11,736 bases of DNA from JAXHMM01 sp964528445. GTDB taxonomy: Bacteria; Bacteroidota; Rhodothermia; Balneolales; Balneolaceae. The notes under the pieces are model-generated. The model was not told where the DNA came from and searched no databases. It saw only the letters and a program-made list of their open reading frames with translations. The first letter of the stretch is position 1; each line of letters starts with the position of its first letter. The stretch is taken from contig CAZGSL010000050.1 in assembly GCA_964528445.1 (NCBI GenBank), positions 1 to 11,736 of the forward strand, written 5' to 3'. This document shows positions 1-6,669 of the stretch, piece by piece. Made by a program: the position numbers and the translations under genes.

Positions 1-190
1 CTTCGGTAATCACCCGGTAGGTGCGGTCGGCTTCCGGATGGAATGTGTCAAAATCGAGCTGGTTCTTGACGATCATCAGCACCGCCAGGCAGATGGTGAT
101 GCTGAGGGTCAGCCCGGCGATGTTGATCACCGAGAAGAGCTTGTGCCTGCGAATGTTGCGGAAGGATATTTTGATGAAGTTCCAGAGCAT
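1..190 (-). CDS. ABC transporter permease, FtsX/MacB type (N-terminus only; runs off the window)
   Basis: Reading the minus strand from ATG at 190 gives about 63 residues without a stop, beginning MLWNFIKISFRNIRRHKL and continuing to the window edge. An amphipathic, basic N-terminus (1-18) is followed by one hydrophobic segment (about 19-41, INIAGLTLSITICLAVLMIV). The LDFDTFHPEADRTYRV stretch is where the MacB-type periplasmic core domain begins in this family. These permeases pair with a LolD/MacB-type ATPase and move lipoproteins, peptides or drugs across the envelope; substrate cannot be judged here. The start at 190 matches the usual beginning of the family. An in-frame ATG at 223 would add 11 residues (MEQNGQTGSGI). 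Neither start has a clear Shine-Dalgarno sequence. The DinB-like gene lies upstream on the same strand, about 150 bases away, so co-transcription is possible but not shown. Confidence 0.85.
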   Translation of the reverse strand, partial: MLWNFIKISFRNIRRHKLFSVINIAGLTLSITICLAVLMIVKNQLDFDTFHPEADRTYRVITE

Positions 191-340
191 AATGCCGGAT
201 CCGGTTTGTCCATTTTGTTCCATGGAACAGAGTACAAAATGCGTGCCACCGCATGCTGTCCCCATACACGCCGCCAAAGCGGGAGAGGGTGTCCGCTGAC
301 GTACACCGGATGTCCGGTTTAATACAGAAAGGCACCCGGC

Positions 341-877
341 TCACCGGCTCCACGGCGGCACGATCTCGTTCATTCGGGCATAGGCGATGGATTGTCCCAC
401 GTGTTCGCTCATGTGTGTGACGAGCTGCATCAGCACCGCCTGACCGTTTACCGTCTGCCCGTAGAGCTGGGCCTCCTCGCTGAATTTTGAGTCCGGCATC
501 TGCCCGACCGACTGCTGCACGTGCTGGATGGAGCGCTTCAGGATGTCCACCACCGCTTCCTTGCCGGTGATGGATTCCATATTCTCCACGTCCACATCCT
601 CCGGGGCGGGAATGCCCAGGTTGTTCTCGAGGTAGTAGTAGTTGTACCGGGCGATATGCGTGTACACCTCCTCTACGGAGTAGACGCCTTCCATGGGACG
701 CCAGTCGTAGAGGTCGGCCGGCATGGCTTCGGCAAGCTGCAGGACCCGCGAGGCGTACTGGAAGTGCCGGTCGAACTGGCTGCGGAAGTTGTTCCCGTCG
801 TCCTGCGCGACGGCAGGCAGCGATCCGAAGGAGGTCAGTAGGAGCAGCGCGCCGAGGATGATCGATAACTTTTTCAT
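341..877 (-). CDS. exported DinB-family (DinB/YfiT-like) putative metalloprotein
   Basis: The product is 178 residues from ATG at 877, chosen because MKKLSIILGALLLLTSFG starts a classic signal peptide (about 1-25, likely cut after AVAQ). A longer open frame to 916 would bury that signal behind 13 extra residues. The mature part is all-helical in character. It carries H74 (in VYTHIARY) and the pair H155 and H159 (HMSEHVGQ), matching the three-histidine metal site of the DinB four-helix-bundle superfamily. Known members include thiol-dependent transferases and many proteins of unknown function, so no substrate is assigned. The signal peptide points to the periplasm or cell surface; many DinB relatives are cytosolic. 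The gene is divergent from the MscS gene, with a 165-base shared upstream region, and precedes the permease gene on the same strand. Confidence 0.85.
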   Translation of the reverse strand: MKKLSIILGALLLLTSFGSLPAVAQDDGNNFRSQFDRHFQYASRVLQLAEAMPADLYDWRPMEGVYSVEEVYTHIARYNYYYLENNLGIPAPEDVDVENMESITGKEAVVDILKRSIQHVQQSVGQMPDSKFSEEAQLYGQTVNGQAVLMQLVTHMSEHVGQSIAYARMNEIVPPWSR

Positions 878-1042
878 GACCGGGAATTTGATTCGTAAGT
901 ACAGGCAATGTAGCACACGGGGTAGGTAGACCGCAAGAGAAACTCTTTCGGATCCGCTTGCCGGGGTTTCGCTTAGGAATTTACGAGCAAAAATTTCAAC
1001 TTTCGGTCACGCTCCATTTTTAACTATTCCAGATATACTCCC

Positions 1043-1915
1043 ATGCTTGAAAAGCTGGCCGACGCGTTCCTGATGGAAATGGATGCATTCGTTGATTTTT
1101 TTCCCCGGCTGCTGTTCGCATTGGTAGTTGCGGGCCTCATCTACGTGGCGGGACGGATGGCGTCGGCGGGAGTCGCCCGCCTCCTCAAGCGTAGCACCAT
1201 GCCGGGTGCCTACCACTCCTATTTTGGGAAACTGACTCGGGGGATATTCATCTTTATCGCCTTTGTCATTTTCCTGAACCTGATCGGTTACTCCGGCCTG
1301 GCCGCCAGCCTGGTGGCGGGCGGGGGACTGACGGCCGTGATGCTGGGCTTCGCGTTCAAGGATATCGGGGAGAATTTCCTGGCGGGATTCTTCCTGGCGT
1401 TCAGCCGGCCCTTCAATACCGACGACCTGATAGAGAGCGAGGGCATACAGGGGAGGGTGAAGAGCATCCAGCTTCGCCATACCCACATCCGAACCAGCGA
1501 CGGATGCGACGTCTTCGTGCCCAGTGCCCAGCTCTTTACGCGCCCCCTGCGCAACTACACACTTGACGGGCTTCGGCGGGGCAATTTTACGGTGGGCATC
1601 GACTACGGCGACGACGTCCAGGCGGCGGGAGACCTGCTCCTGGAGGTGGCCAAAAGTACCGCCGGCGTGCTCTCCGAGCCCAAACCCTCTATCCATATCC
1701 GGGGATTCGATCCCAATTTCGTGGAACTGCAGGTCTTCTTCTGGATCAATGCGAAAGAGCAGGAGGCCAACCTCACCGCCGTCCGTTTCCGCCTTATGAA
1801 TAAGTGCCGCGAGGCTCTTCTCGAAAACGGCTACACCTTCAGCTCCAGCGTCTCCACCAACGTGGATATGCTGCCGGTCGATGTCAGCCTGCGTCGGGAG
1901 GAGGGGGGAGAGTGA
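1043..1915 (+). CDS. mechanosensitive ion channel, MscS family
   Basis: This 290-residue protein is a small MscS-type channel, which opens under membrane tension to release solutes during hypo-osmotic shock. Predicted transmembrane helices lie at about 20-45, 63-84 and 88-122. The last is the pore-lining helix, with the Gly/Ala-rich run GGGLTAVMLGFAFKDIGENF followed by LAGFFLAFSRPF, the most conserved part of the family. A beta domain follows (about 125-190, including FVPSAQLFTRPLRNYT), then the alpha/beta C-terminal domain (about 190-285). The length is close to that of E. coli MscS (286), so there are no extra N-terminal helices or cyclic-nucleotide domain. ATG at 1043 is the natural start. 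The gene converges with the DUF3307 gene, their ends being 42 bases apart. It is probably monocistronic. Confidence 0.95.
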   Translation: MLEKLADAFLMEMDAFVDFFPRLLFALVVAGLIYVAGRMASAGVARLLKRSTMPGAYHSYFGKLTRGIFIFIAFVIFLNLIGYSGLAASLVAGGGLTAVMLGFAFKDIGENFLAGFFLAFSRPFNTDDLIESEGIQGRVKSIQLRHTHIRTSDGCDVFVPSAQLFTRPLRNYTLDGLRRGNFTVGIDYGDDVQAAGDLLLEVAKSTAGVLSEPKPSIHIRGFDPNFVELQVFFWINAKEQEANLTAVRFRLMNKCREALLENGYTFSSSVSTNVDMLPVDVSLRREEGGE

Positions 1916-1942
1916 GCAGTCAGCACTCCCGCGTCAACTGCT
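1915..1942. terminator. weak stem-loop between convergent genes
   Basis: AGCAGT (1915-1920) pairs perfectly with ACTGCT (1937-1942) around a 16-base loop. It sits between the convergent mscS-like and DUF3307 genes, where a bidirectional terminator would be expected. There is no T-run on either side, so the call rests on position and a 6-bp stem only. Confidence 0.2.
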
Positions 1943-1957
1943 GCGGCAAGGTACGGC

Positions 1958-2707
1958 TCAGGAGATGCCCAGAAGATAGGCCGCTCCGATGCCCACCGAT
2001 ATGGAAAGGGCGAAACTGAGCAGGGTGCCGATCAGTATATATTCTGCCTCCTTGCGGTCCCGGTCGCCTTCAAGTCTGCCGCTGAAACGAAAGATCGATT
2101 TGGCGGCGATCAGGAAACCGATCGCCCCGTACTGGTTCATCAGGATAAACGTCAGGATCAGGAAGCGCTCGGCACGCCCGATCCACATCCCCGCATTGCC
2201 CAGTCCCCTGATCCGGTCGCGGTCTCCCTCGATCAGCTCCTGCTGCCACCGGTCGGTAATGAGGGCCACAAGATAGCCGAAGGGCCAGATGACGATAATA
2301 TAACTGACCGCCACAATCCAAAAAGGGGCGGAGGAGAGCAAATCCTCCATCAGGACAAGGCCCTGGTCTCCCAGTCCGCCGTACCAGGTCCAGCCGGCCA
2401 GGATCGTGGCCAGGTGTCCGAGCTGATCCATTACAAAGAAGCGGGCCTTGTCGGGACGGGAAATCTTCCACCGGTCGATGATGAGATGAGTCACCCCGAT
2501 AAACAAGGGGAGTCCGACGTGAGTCCAATCCCCCAGCAGAAGCCAGGTCAGCACCGCAACGCTGCAGGTATGGTAGTAGAGATGGGGTCCGGCGAGCCCG
2601 TCCCTGCGTTTTCTCTCGATCCAGCTCCGGGGCTGAAGCAGGAAATCGGCCAGAAGATGGGCCGCCAGAAGCTTCAGTAGAATTATCGTTTCAGCCGGTC
2701 CGATCAT
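1958..2707 (-). CDS. DUF3307 integral membrane protein
   Basis: The protein is 249 residues from ATG at 2707. This start is fixed by an ATGA overlap: the ATG shares bases with the TGA stop of the upstream SatD-like gene, a typical translational-coupling arrangement. A frame reaching 2770 would start inside the SatD gene. About five or six hydrophobic segments are visible, beginning with ETIILLKLLAAHLLADFLLQP. Two HxxxD motifs, HLLAD near the N-terminus and HLIID in the second or third membrane segment, are the hallmark of DUF3307 and resemble the metal-binding motifs of membrane metal-dependent hydrolases. No enzymatic activity is established for the family as far as I know. DUF3307 genes commonly sit beside SatD genes in Bacteroidota and Firmicutes, so the pair probably acts together. 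Confidence 0.88.
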   Translation of the reverse strand: MIGPAETIILLKLLAAHLLADFLLQPRSWIERKRRDGLAGPHLYYHTCSVAVLTWLLLGDWTHVGLPLFIGVTHLIIDRWKISRPDKARFFVMDQLGHLATILAGWTWYGGLGDQGLVLMEDLLSSAPFWIVAVSYIIVIWPFGYLVALITDRWQQELIEGDRDRIRGLGNAGMWIGRAERFLILTFILMNQYGAIGFLIAAKSIFRFSGRLEGDRDRKEAEYILIGTLLSFALSISVGIGAAYLLGIS

Positions 2708-3378
2708 GCGGAAATCTTTGATTTCAGTACGGCGCGATAGCGTTCCAGGAACCGTTCGACGGCTGTCCATCCGGCTCCCTTCACCCGGTAATGTACGGCG
2801 GCCTGGGAAATTCCCAAATTACGGCCGATCTCCTTGCGGGAACGTCCCCCGAGCAGCGCGCACACCACCTCCGCCTGGCCGGGCGACCACTTGGCGATCA
2901 CCGCATCCAGCAGCGCCGCCTGGGTATTGAGCTCCTCGTCGATCTCCTCCCAGGGGGTGGCCAGCCGCAGCCGCCGGTCGCCCTTCATATCGTCCAGCAG
3001 GGGGCCGGAACGGCGGTAGGCCTCCCCGGTGCCTTCGGAGACCCGTTCGGGGAGATTTTCGAGGGTGCCGATACCGATGGCGGTGCGGGCATCCCAGTTG
3101 ACGGGGGCATCGTCCGGCTGATCCATGCGCAGGGTGGAGCGGATAACCAGGCTGGCTTCAAGGGCACGGGAGGGATCTTTCACAAGTCCCTGGAAACTGT
3201 CCCCCCGGTAGATCTCAAATCCGGCCGGTTCCAGCAGCTCGTCCACCGCCGCAAAAGCTTCTTTCAGGATCTCCAGCATCCGCTGCCGGTGCTCGGGGGA
3301 CAGTTTGGAGGAGTCCACCAGGTCACCCGTCAGTACGGCATAGAAGTCGTTTCCAGGCATGGATTTCGGCTTTTGCAT
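2704..3378 (-). CDS. SatD family protein with C-terminal helix-turn-helix
   Basis: This is a 224-residue soluble protein. The N-terminal SatD region has FYAVLTGDLVDSS (12-24), FEIYRGDSFQGLV (54-66) and RTAIGIGTLE (98-107). The order D19, then GD at 59-60, then a GIG strand resembles the metal-binding core of class III nucleotidyl cyclases; this is my inference, not an established function. The C-terminus (about 165-215) contains GRSRKEIGRNLGISQAAVHYR, a LuxR/sigma-region-4-like HTH that should bind DNA. The protein therefore looks like a ligand-sensing or signal-producing regulator fused to an HTH. ATG at 3378 is used; ATG at 3360 (MPGNDF) is a plausible alternative. It overlaps the DUF3307 gene by ATGA. 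The AT-rich region upstream has repeated ACTTAAA elements that could be its own operator. Confidence 0.82.
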   Translation of the reverse strand: MQKPKSMPGNDFYAVLTGDLVDSSKLSPEHRQRMLEILKEAFAAVDELLEPAGFEIYRGDSFQGLVKDPSRALEASLVIRSTLRMDQPDDAPVNWDARTAIGIGTLENLPERVSEGTGEAYRRSGPLLDDMKGDRRLRLATPWEEIDEELNTQAALLDAVIAKWSPGQAEVVCALLGGRSRKEIGRNLGISQAAVHYRVKGAGWTAVERFLERYRAVLKSKISA

Positions 3379-3450
3379 AAATATAAGCCATAAGACTTAA
3401 AAATCAAATATTAATATTATAAACTTAAATTATTACTTTTTAAGTGGGGT
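3379..3450. promoter_or_regulatory. AT-rich leader of the satD-like operon with ACTTAAA repeats
   Basis: About 70 bases immediately upstream of the SatD-like start are strongly AT-rich compared with the GC-rich genes around them. ACTTAAA occurs at 3395-3401 and 3423-3429, with its exact inverse TTTAAGT at 3439-3445. The last two form a perfect 7-bp inverted repeat with a 9-base spacer. This fits a promoter with operator sites for the HTH of SatD, or for another regulator. The same AT-richness would also fit a DNA-unwinding element if the DnaA boxes across the gap are part of an origin. Confidence 0.45.
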
Positions 3451-3466
3451 AGGAGGATGGAGAGGG

Positions 3467-3566
3467 NNNNNNNNNNNNNNNNNNNNNNNNNNNNNNNNNN
3501 NNNNNNNNNNNNNNNNNNNNNNNNNNNNNNNNNNNNNNNNNNNNNNNNNNNNNNNNNNNNNNNNNN
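3467..3566. other. assembly gap (100 N)
   Basis: Exactly 100 N, the usual placeholder for a gap of unknown size. The left flank ends in GGAGAGGG and the right flank begins with GGAGAGGG, so the two contig ends may simply overlap by 8 bases. The gap interrupts the intergenic region between the thioesterase and satD-like genes, so no coding sequence is visibly cut. Confidence 0.97.
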
Positions 3567-3575
3567 GGAGAGGGC

Positions 3576-3607
3576 TTACCCACAAGTTTTCCACAAAGTT
3601 ATCCACA
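3576..3607 (+). other. tandem DnaA-box cluster; candidate replication origin element
   Basis: Three 9-mers in the same orientation match or nearly match the bacterial DnaA box TTATCCACA: TTACCCACA (3576-3584), TTTTCCACA (3587-3595) and an exact TTATCCACA (3599-3607). Their starts are 11 and 12 bases apart, about one helical turn, as expected for cooperative DnaA binding. The cluster is intergenic, ending two bases before the thioesterase stop codon. An AT-rich stretch lies at 3379-3445 across the assembly gap and could be the unwinding element. No dnaA, dnaN, parAB or gidA gene is in the window, and the neighbouring genes are all on the minus strand on both sides, so there is no origin-like strand switch. 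The boxes are directly visible; the origin role is inferred. Confidence 0.5.
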
Positions 3608-3608
3608 T

Positions 3609-4049
3609 TCAGCCGTCAAGCCACCCAAAGTCGTCGGTCCGCGGAAATGCGGTCATGACCTCCTGCATCTCCCGGGGCGGGGTTCCGAGCTTACGGCTTT
3701 TCAGGTTGAGCCAGGCGCCCTCCACCGTAATCACGGCCGCTTTTTCTCCGTCTCCGCGAAAGATCTCATGCACGATGGTCCACCGGCTGCCGTCTTCTCG
3801 CATGGCTTGTACGGCGCAGGTAACGGTGATTTTGTCCGACAGCATCACCTCTTTCAGAAAGCGGGTCTCCTCCCGGAAGAGGATCGGTCCAAGGCCCATC
3901 TCCGCTATGCGGTCCACCGGAAGCTCGTGATCCGCGAACATCGAAACACGCGATTGGGCCGCGTAGTCGTTGTAGACCGTGTGCCGCATGTGACGGTTGG
4001 GGTCCATGTCGGCCCAGATCACTTCGTAGGTTTGTGAATAGGGTTTCAT
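3609..4049 (-). CDS. acyl-CoA thioesterase, 4HBT hotdog family
   Basis: This 146-residue single-domain hotdog protein should hydrolyse the thioester of an acyl-CoA or acyl-ACP in the cytosol. The N-terminal signature VIWADMDPNRHMRHTVYNDY (10-29) corresponds to the 4-hydroxybenzoyl-CoA thioesterase active-site region, with D16 as the likely catalytic residue, N18/H20 nearby, and an N/Y pair on the following helix. Length is typical for the family. No transmembrane segments or extra domains are seen, and the natural substrate cannot be deduced. It starts 16 bases after the end of the histidine kinase gene on the same strand, so it is probably the last gene of the kaiC-like/kinase operon. A functional link to that pathway is not evident and may be only co-transcription. 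Confidence 0.88.
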   Translation of the reverse strand: MKPYSQTYEVIWADMDPNRHMRHTVYNDYAAQSRVSMFADHELPVDRIAEMGLGPILFREETRFLKEVMLSDKITVTCAVQAMREDGSRWTIVHEIFRGDGEKAAVITVEGAWLNLKSRKLGTPPREMQEVMTAFPRTDDFGWLDG

Positions 4050-4065
4050 GGAGGAAAGATAATAA

Positions 4066-6639
4066 CTACGACATGATGTTGCTGCTGGATCCCCGCCGGA
4101 GCTGTTTCTGAAAGGAGAAGGTTATTTCGGTGCCATCGTCGGTATTCATTTCGTACTCTGCTTCAAGCTGGCTGATAAGCGTTTCGACAATGGTGTAGCC
4201 CATGGACTGCTCCTCCTGGTGCTGGAAATCCTCCGGGATACCGACGCCGTTGTCTTTCACCGTGGCGACGATCCGGTCGTCTTTCTCCTTCAGCCGGATC
4301 TGTATTGTACCCGGCTGTTGATCCGGGAAGGCGTGCTCCACGGCGTTGGAAATCAGTTCGTTGAGGATCAGCGCACATGGTACGGCCTGGTTCACGTTGA
4401 GGGTAATATCCTCGCAGGCCAGATCCAGGGTGATGCGGTCCATCGCGTCGATGGTCTGGGTAATGGTGGAGGCCAGCTCATCGATGTAGACCCGGAAATT
4501 GATCTTCGAAAGGGACTCCGCCTGATAGAGCTTCTCGTGGATGAGGCCCATGGAGTGAATCCGCATCTGGCTGTTGGCGAGAATCTTGTTCAGCCACTCG
4601 TTGTCCGACTGCATGCGCTGCAGCTCCAGAAGGCTGGAGACCACCGCCAGGTTGTTTTTGACCCGGTGATGAATCTCCTGCAGCAATACGTCCTTTTCCC
4701 GGAGCGATTGCTTGATGCGCTCCTCCACGAGTATCCGGTCGATCTGCAGGGAGATATTGTCCGCCAGCGTGTCGATCAGCTGGCGCTCCTCCTCGAGAAA
4801 CGCGCTGCCTTCGACGACCGGCCGGGGTTCCAGGTATGAGACCCGAATTTCCAGGGGTTTGTCTTCTATCCGCTCGCTGCGGGCCGAAAGCGTCCACGGC
4901 GTCTCCGTATAGTTGTCTGTTTCGTACGTTTTCCCGTCGAATCGGATGGAGGCCTCGGCGATCTCCGGATACTGCCATCCTTCCGGGAGGTAGCCGACCG
5001 CTTTCTCCAACAGCTCCTCCACGCTGAGTCCTCGTTCGGTCAGGCTGGAGACCTGATAGAGGCAGTTTTGTTCCTTCACCCGCTCGCGGAGCTGTGAGAG
5101 GATTTTCTTCCGGTCGGTGATGTTGGTGGAAATTCCGCAGACGCAGTTTTCGTACCCCGGGATATCCTTCAGGGGGTATTTAATGGAGAGGTAGGTCCGG
5201 ATCGTGCCCCCCACCGGAATGTTTTCCTCCACCTCGATGGTGCTGCCCGTCTCCAGCACTCTCCGATCGTTCTCACGCACGATTTCGGCGTATCCGTCGC
5301 CGTGAATCTCGCGGTCCGTCCTGCCGATCACTTCCTCTTCGGTTAATCCGAACAGCTTCAGGTATTTCTGGTTCACCAGCCGATTGACCCCGTCGGCGTC
5401 CTTTACGTAAATAATCGAGTCCGACTGGTTGATGATGGCGTGCAGCAGGCGCTTCTGCTGTTCCGACTTGTACTCGGCCTCCATCCGCTGGGTTATGTCC
5501 ACCCCGGAACCCACGATGTAGGTTTCTCCCTCGCGGGTCATCCGTTTTCCGGTGAGATAGTAGTGAACCGTCTCCCCGTCCCCGCGAATGATGTCCACTT
5601 CCATGTCGGCCTCACCCTCAGTGATAATCCGGTTAATATTTTTGGACACCCGCTCATGTTCATCTTCCGGGAAAAAATCGTAGGGGCTCATCCCGGCGAT
5701 TTCCTCATCACTGTATCCCAGCTCCCGGAGGTTACGGTTCCAGAAGACGTAGTTCATGTCGGAGTCCACCATGTAAAAGACCCCCGGCATGTTGTCGACC
5801 ACCGTGTTGAGAAATTCTTTCTCCTCCCGCAACTGCTGTTCGTATTTCTTCCGGTCGGTAATATCTCTGGTGGTCGCCTGTATCTCTTCCGGCTGCCCGG
5901 ACTCCTCTCCCGTGATAATCCGGGCGGTGGTCTCCACCCACTTGTGTCCGCCTGATTTGGTAAGCAGACGGTAGGTGGCACGCTGAATTTCCGTGATGTA
6001 CTTTTTCAGCGACTCCTCGTGGAGCATGTACATTTTATCCCGGTCGTCCGGGTGGATAAATTCGTACATGTTGCGCCCTTCCAGCTCCTCCGGTGTGTAA
6101 CCGAAGAGATCTTCCGAGGCCGGGGAGACATAGATGTAGTTGCCCTCCAGGTCGTGCAGGGTAACCACGTCGGTCGAGTTTTCCGTAATCAGCTTATAGC
6201 GGTCTTTCTCCCACTGCAGCTCCCGGTTGCTCTGCTGCAGTTTCTGGGAATACCGCCGGGTCCGGAGAAGGTTCTGGATGCGGGCGGTAAGGATATTGAC
6301 GGGCACGGGGATCTCCACGACATCGTCCACCATATTCCATACCTGCCCGTTCTGCTTCAGTGCACGGTCGTTTTTCACCAGCAGCAGGAGGGGCAGGTGA
6401 ATTGGCAGGGCCCGGTTTTTCAGGGTTACAAAATCATCCCGGTGTTCCCGAAAAGAGTCGTAGTCGGACAGGATAAGGTCGAAGGGGCGATCAATTCCCG
6501 GGCCGGAGTGTTCCAGAAGGGAATAGGATTCCGGCAGCCGCTCCGAGATCAGTTTCCGATCGGCCGGATTCTGGACCGACAGCAATATGCTCGAATCAGA
6601 AAGGGCATCCTGGTCGATCTGTCCGGTTTGACTATTCAA
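4066..6639 (-). CDS. soluble multi-PAS histidine kinase (HisKA_2/HATPase) with N-terminal pseudo-receiver
   Basis: The protein has 857 residues and no membrane segment, so it is a cytosolic sensor kinase. Domains in order: a receiver-like fold (about 15-128) that keeps D59 but lacks the acidic pair (SVQNP) and the conserved lysine (EIPVP); a short coiled coil (about 128-148); PAS1 (about 148-265); PAS2 (about 275-390); PAS3 (about 398-512); a GAF-like region (about 520-635, containing LPEGWQYPEI); HisKA_2 with EIHHRVKNNL (phospho-acceptor probably H657); and HATPase with N-box LNELISNAVEH (759-769) and G1 box DNGVG (796-800). Each PAS ends in a D-I-T-(D/Q)-R type linker. It lies 30 bases downstream of the kaiC-like gene and 16 bases upstream of the thioesterase, so an operon is likely. 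The LuxR-type regulators at 7776-9389 are its probable phosphotransfer partners. The sensed ligand is unknown. Confidence 0.93.
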   Translation of the reverse strand: MNSQTGQIDQDALSDSSILLSVQNPADRKLISERLPESYSLLEHSGPGIDRPFDLILSDYDSFREHRDDFVTLKNRALPIHLPLLLLVKNDRALKQNGQVWNMVDDVVEIPVPVNILTARIQNLLRTRRYSQKLQQSNRELQWEKDRYKLITENSTDVVTLHDLEGNYIYVSPASEDLFGYTPEELEGRNMYEFIHPDDRDKMYMLHEESLKKYITEIQRATYRLLTKSGGHKWVETTARIITGEESGQPEEIQATTRDITDRKKYEQQLREEKEFLNTVVDNMPGVFYMVDSDMNYVFWNRNLRELGYSDEEIAGMSPYDFFPEDEHERVSKNINRIITEGEADMEVDIIRGDGETVHYYLTGKRMTREGETYIVGSGVDITQRMEAEYKSEQQKRLLHAIINQSDSIIYVKDADGVNRLVNQKYLKLFGLTEEEVIGRTDREIHGDGYAEIVRENDRRVLETGSTIEVEENIPVGGTIRTYLSIKYPLKDIPGYENCVCGISTNITDRKKILSQLRERVKEQNCLYQVSSLTERGLSVEELLEKAVGYLPEGWQYPEIAEASIRFDGKTYETDNYTETPWTLSARSERIEDKPLEIRVSYLEPRPVVEGSAFLEEERQLIDTLADNISLQIDRILVEERIKQSLREKDVLLQEIHHRVKNNLAVVSSLLELQRMQSDNEWLNKILANSQMRIHSMGLIHEKLYQAESLSKINFRVYIDELASTITQTIDAMDRITLDLACEDITLNVNQAVPCALILNELISNAVEHAFPDQQPGTIQIRLKEKDDRIVATVKDNGVGIPEDFQHQEEQSMGYTIVETLISQLEAEYEMNTDDGTEITFSFQKQLRRGSSSNIMS

Positions 6640-6669
6640 GCCGAATGGATTTGTATGTTTCCATTGGAT

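Noticed and set aside
304..319. ACCGGA/TCCGGT hairpin after the DinB-like gene as a terminator
   Set aside because: The inner loop is only 2 bases and there is no T-run on the minus strand.
48..908. Minus-strand open frame spanning the DinB-like and permease genes
   Set aside because: It is an out-of-frame shadow: its composition is Arg/Pro/His-rich without domain motifs, while the other frames give DinB and FtsX sequences.
935..956. AAGAG-AAA-CTCTT hairpin and CGGATCCG palindrome between the divergent dinB-like and mscS-like genes
   Set aside because: Short and individually likely by chance; no relation to an identifiable promoter.
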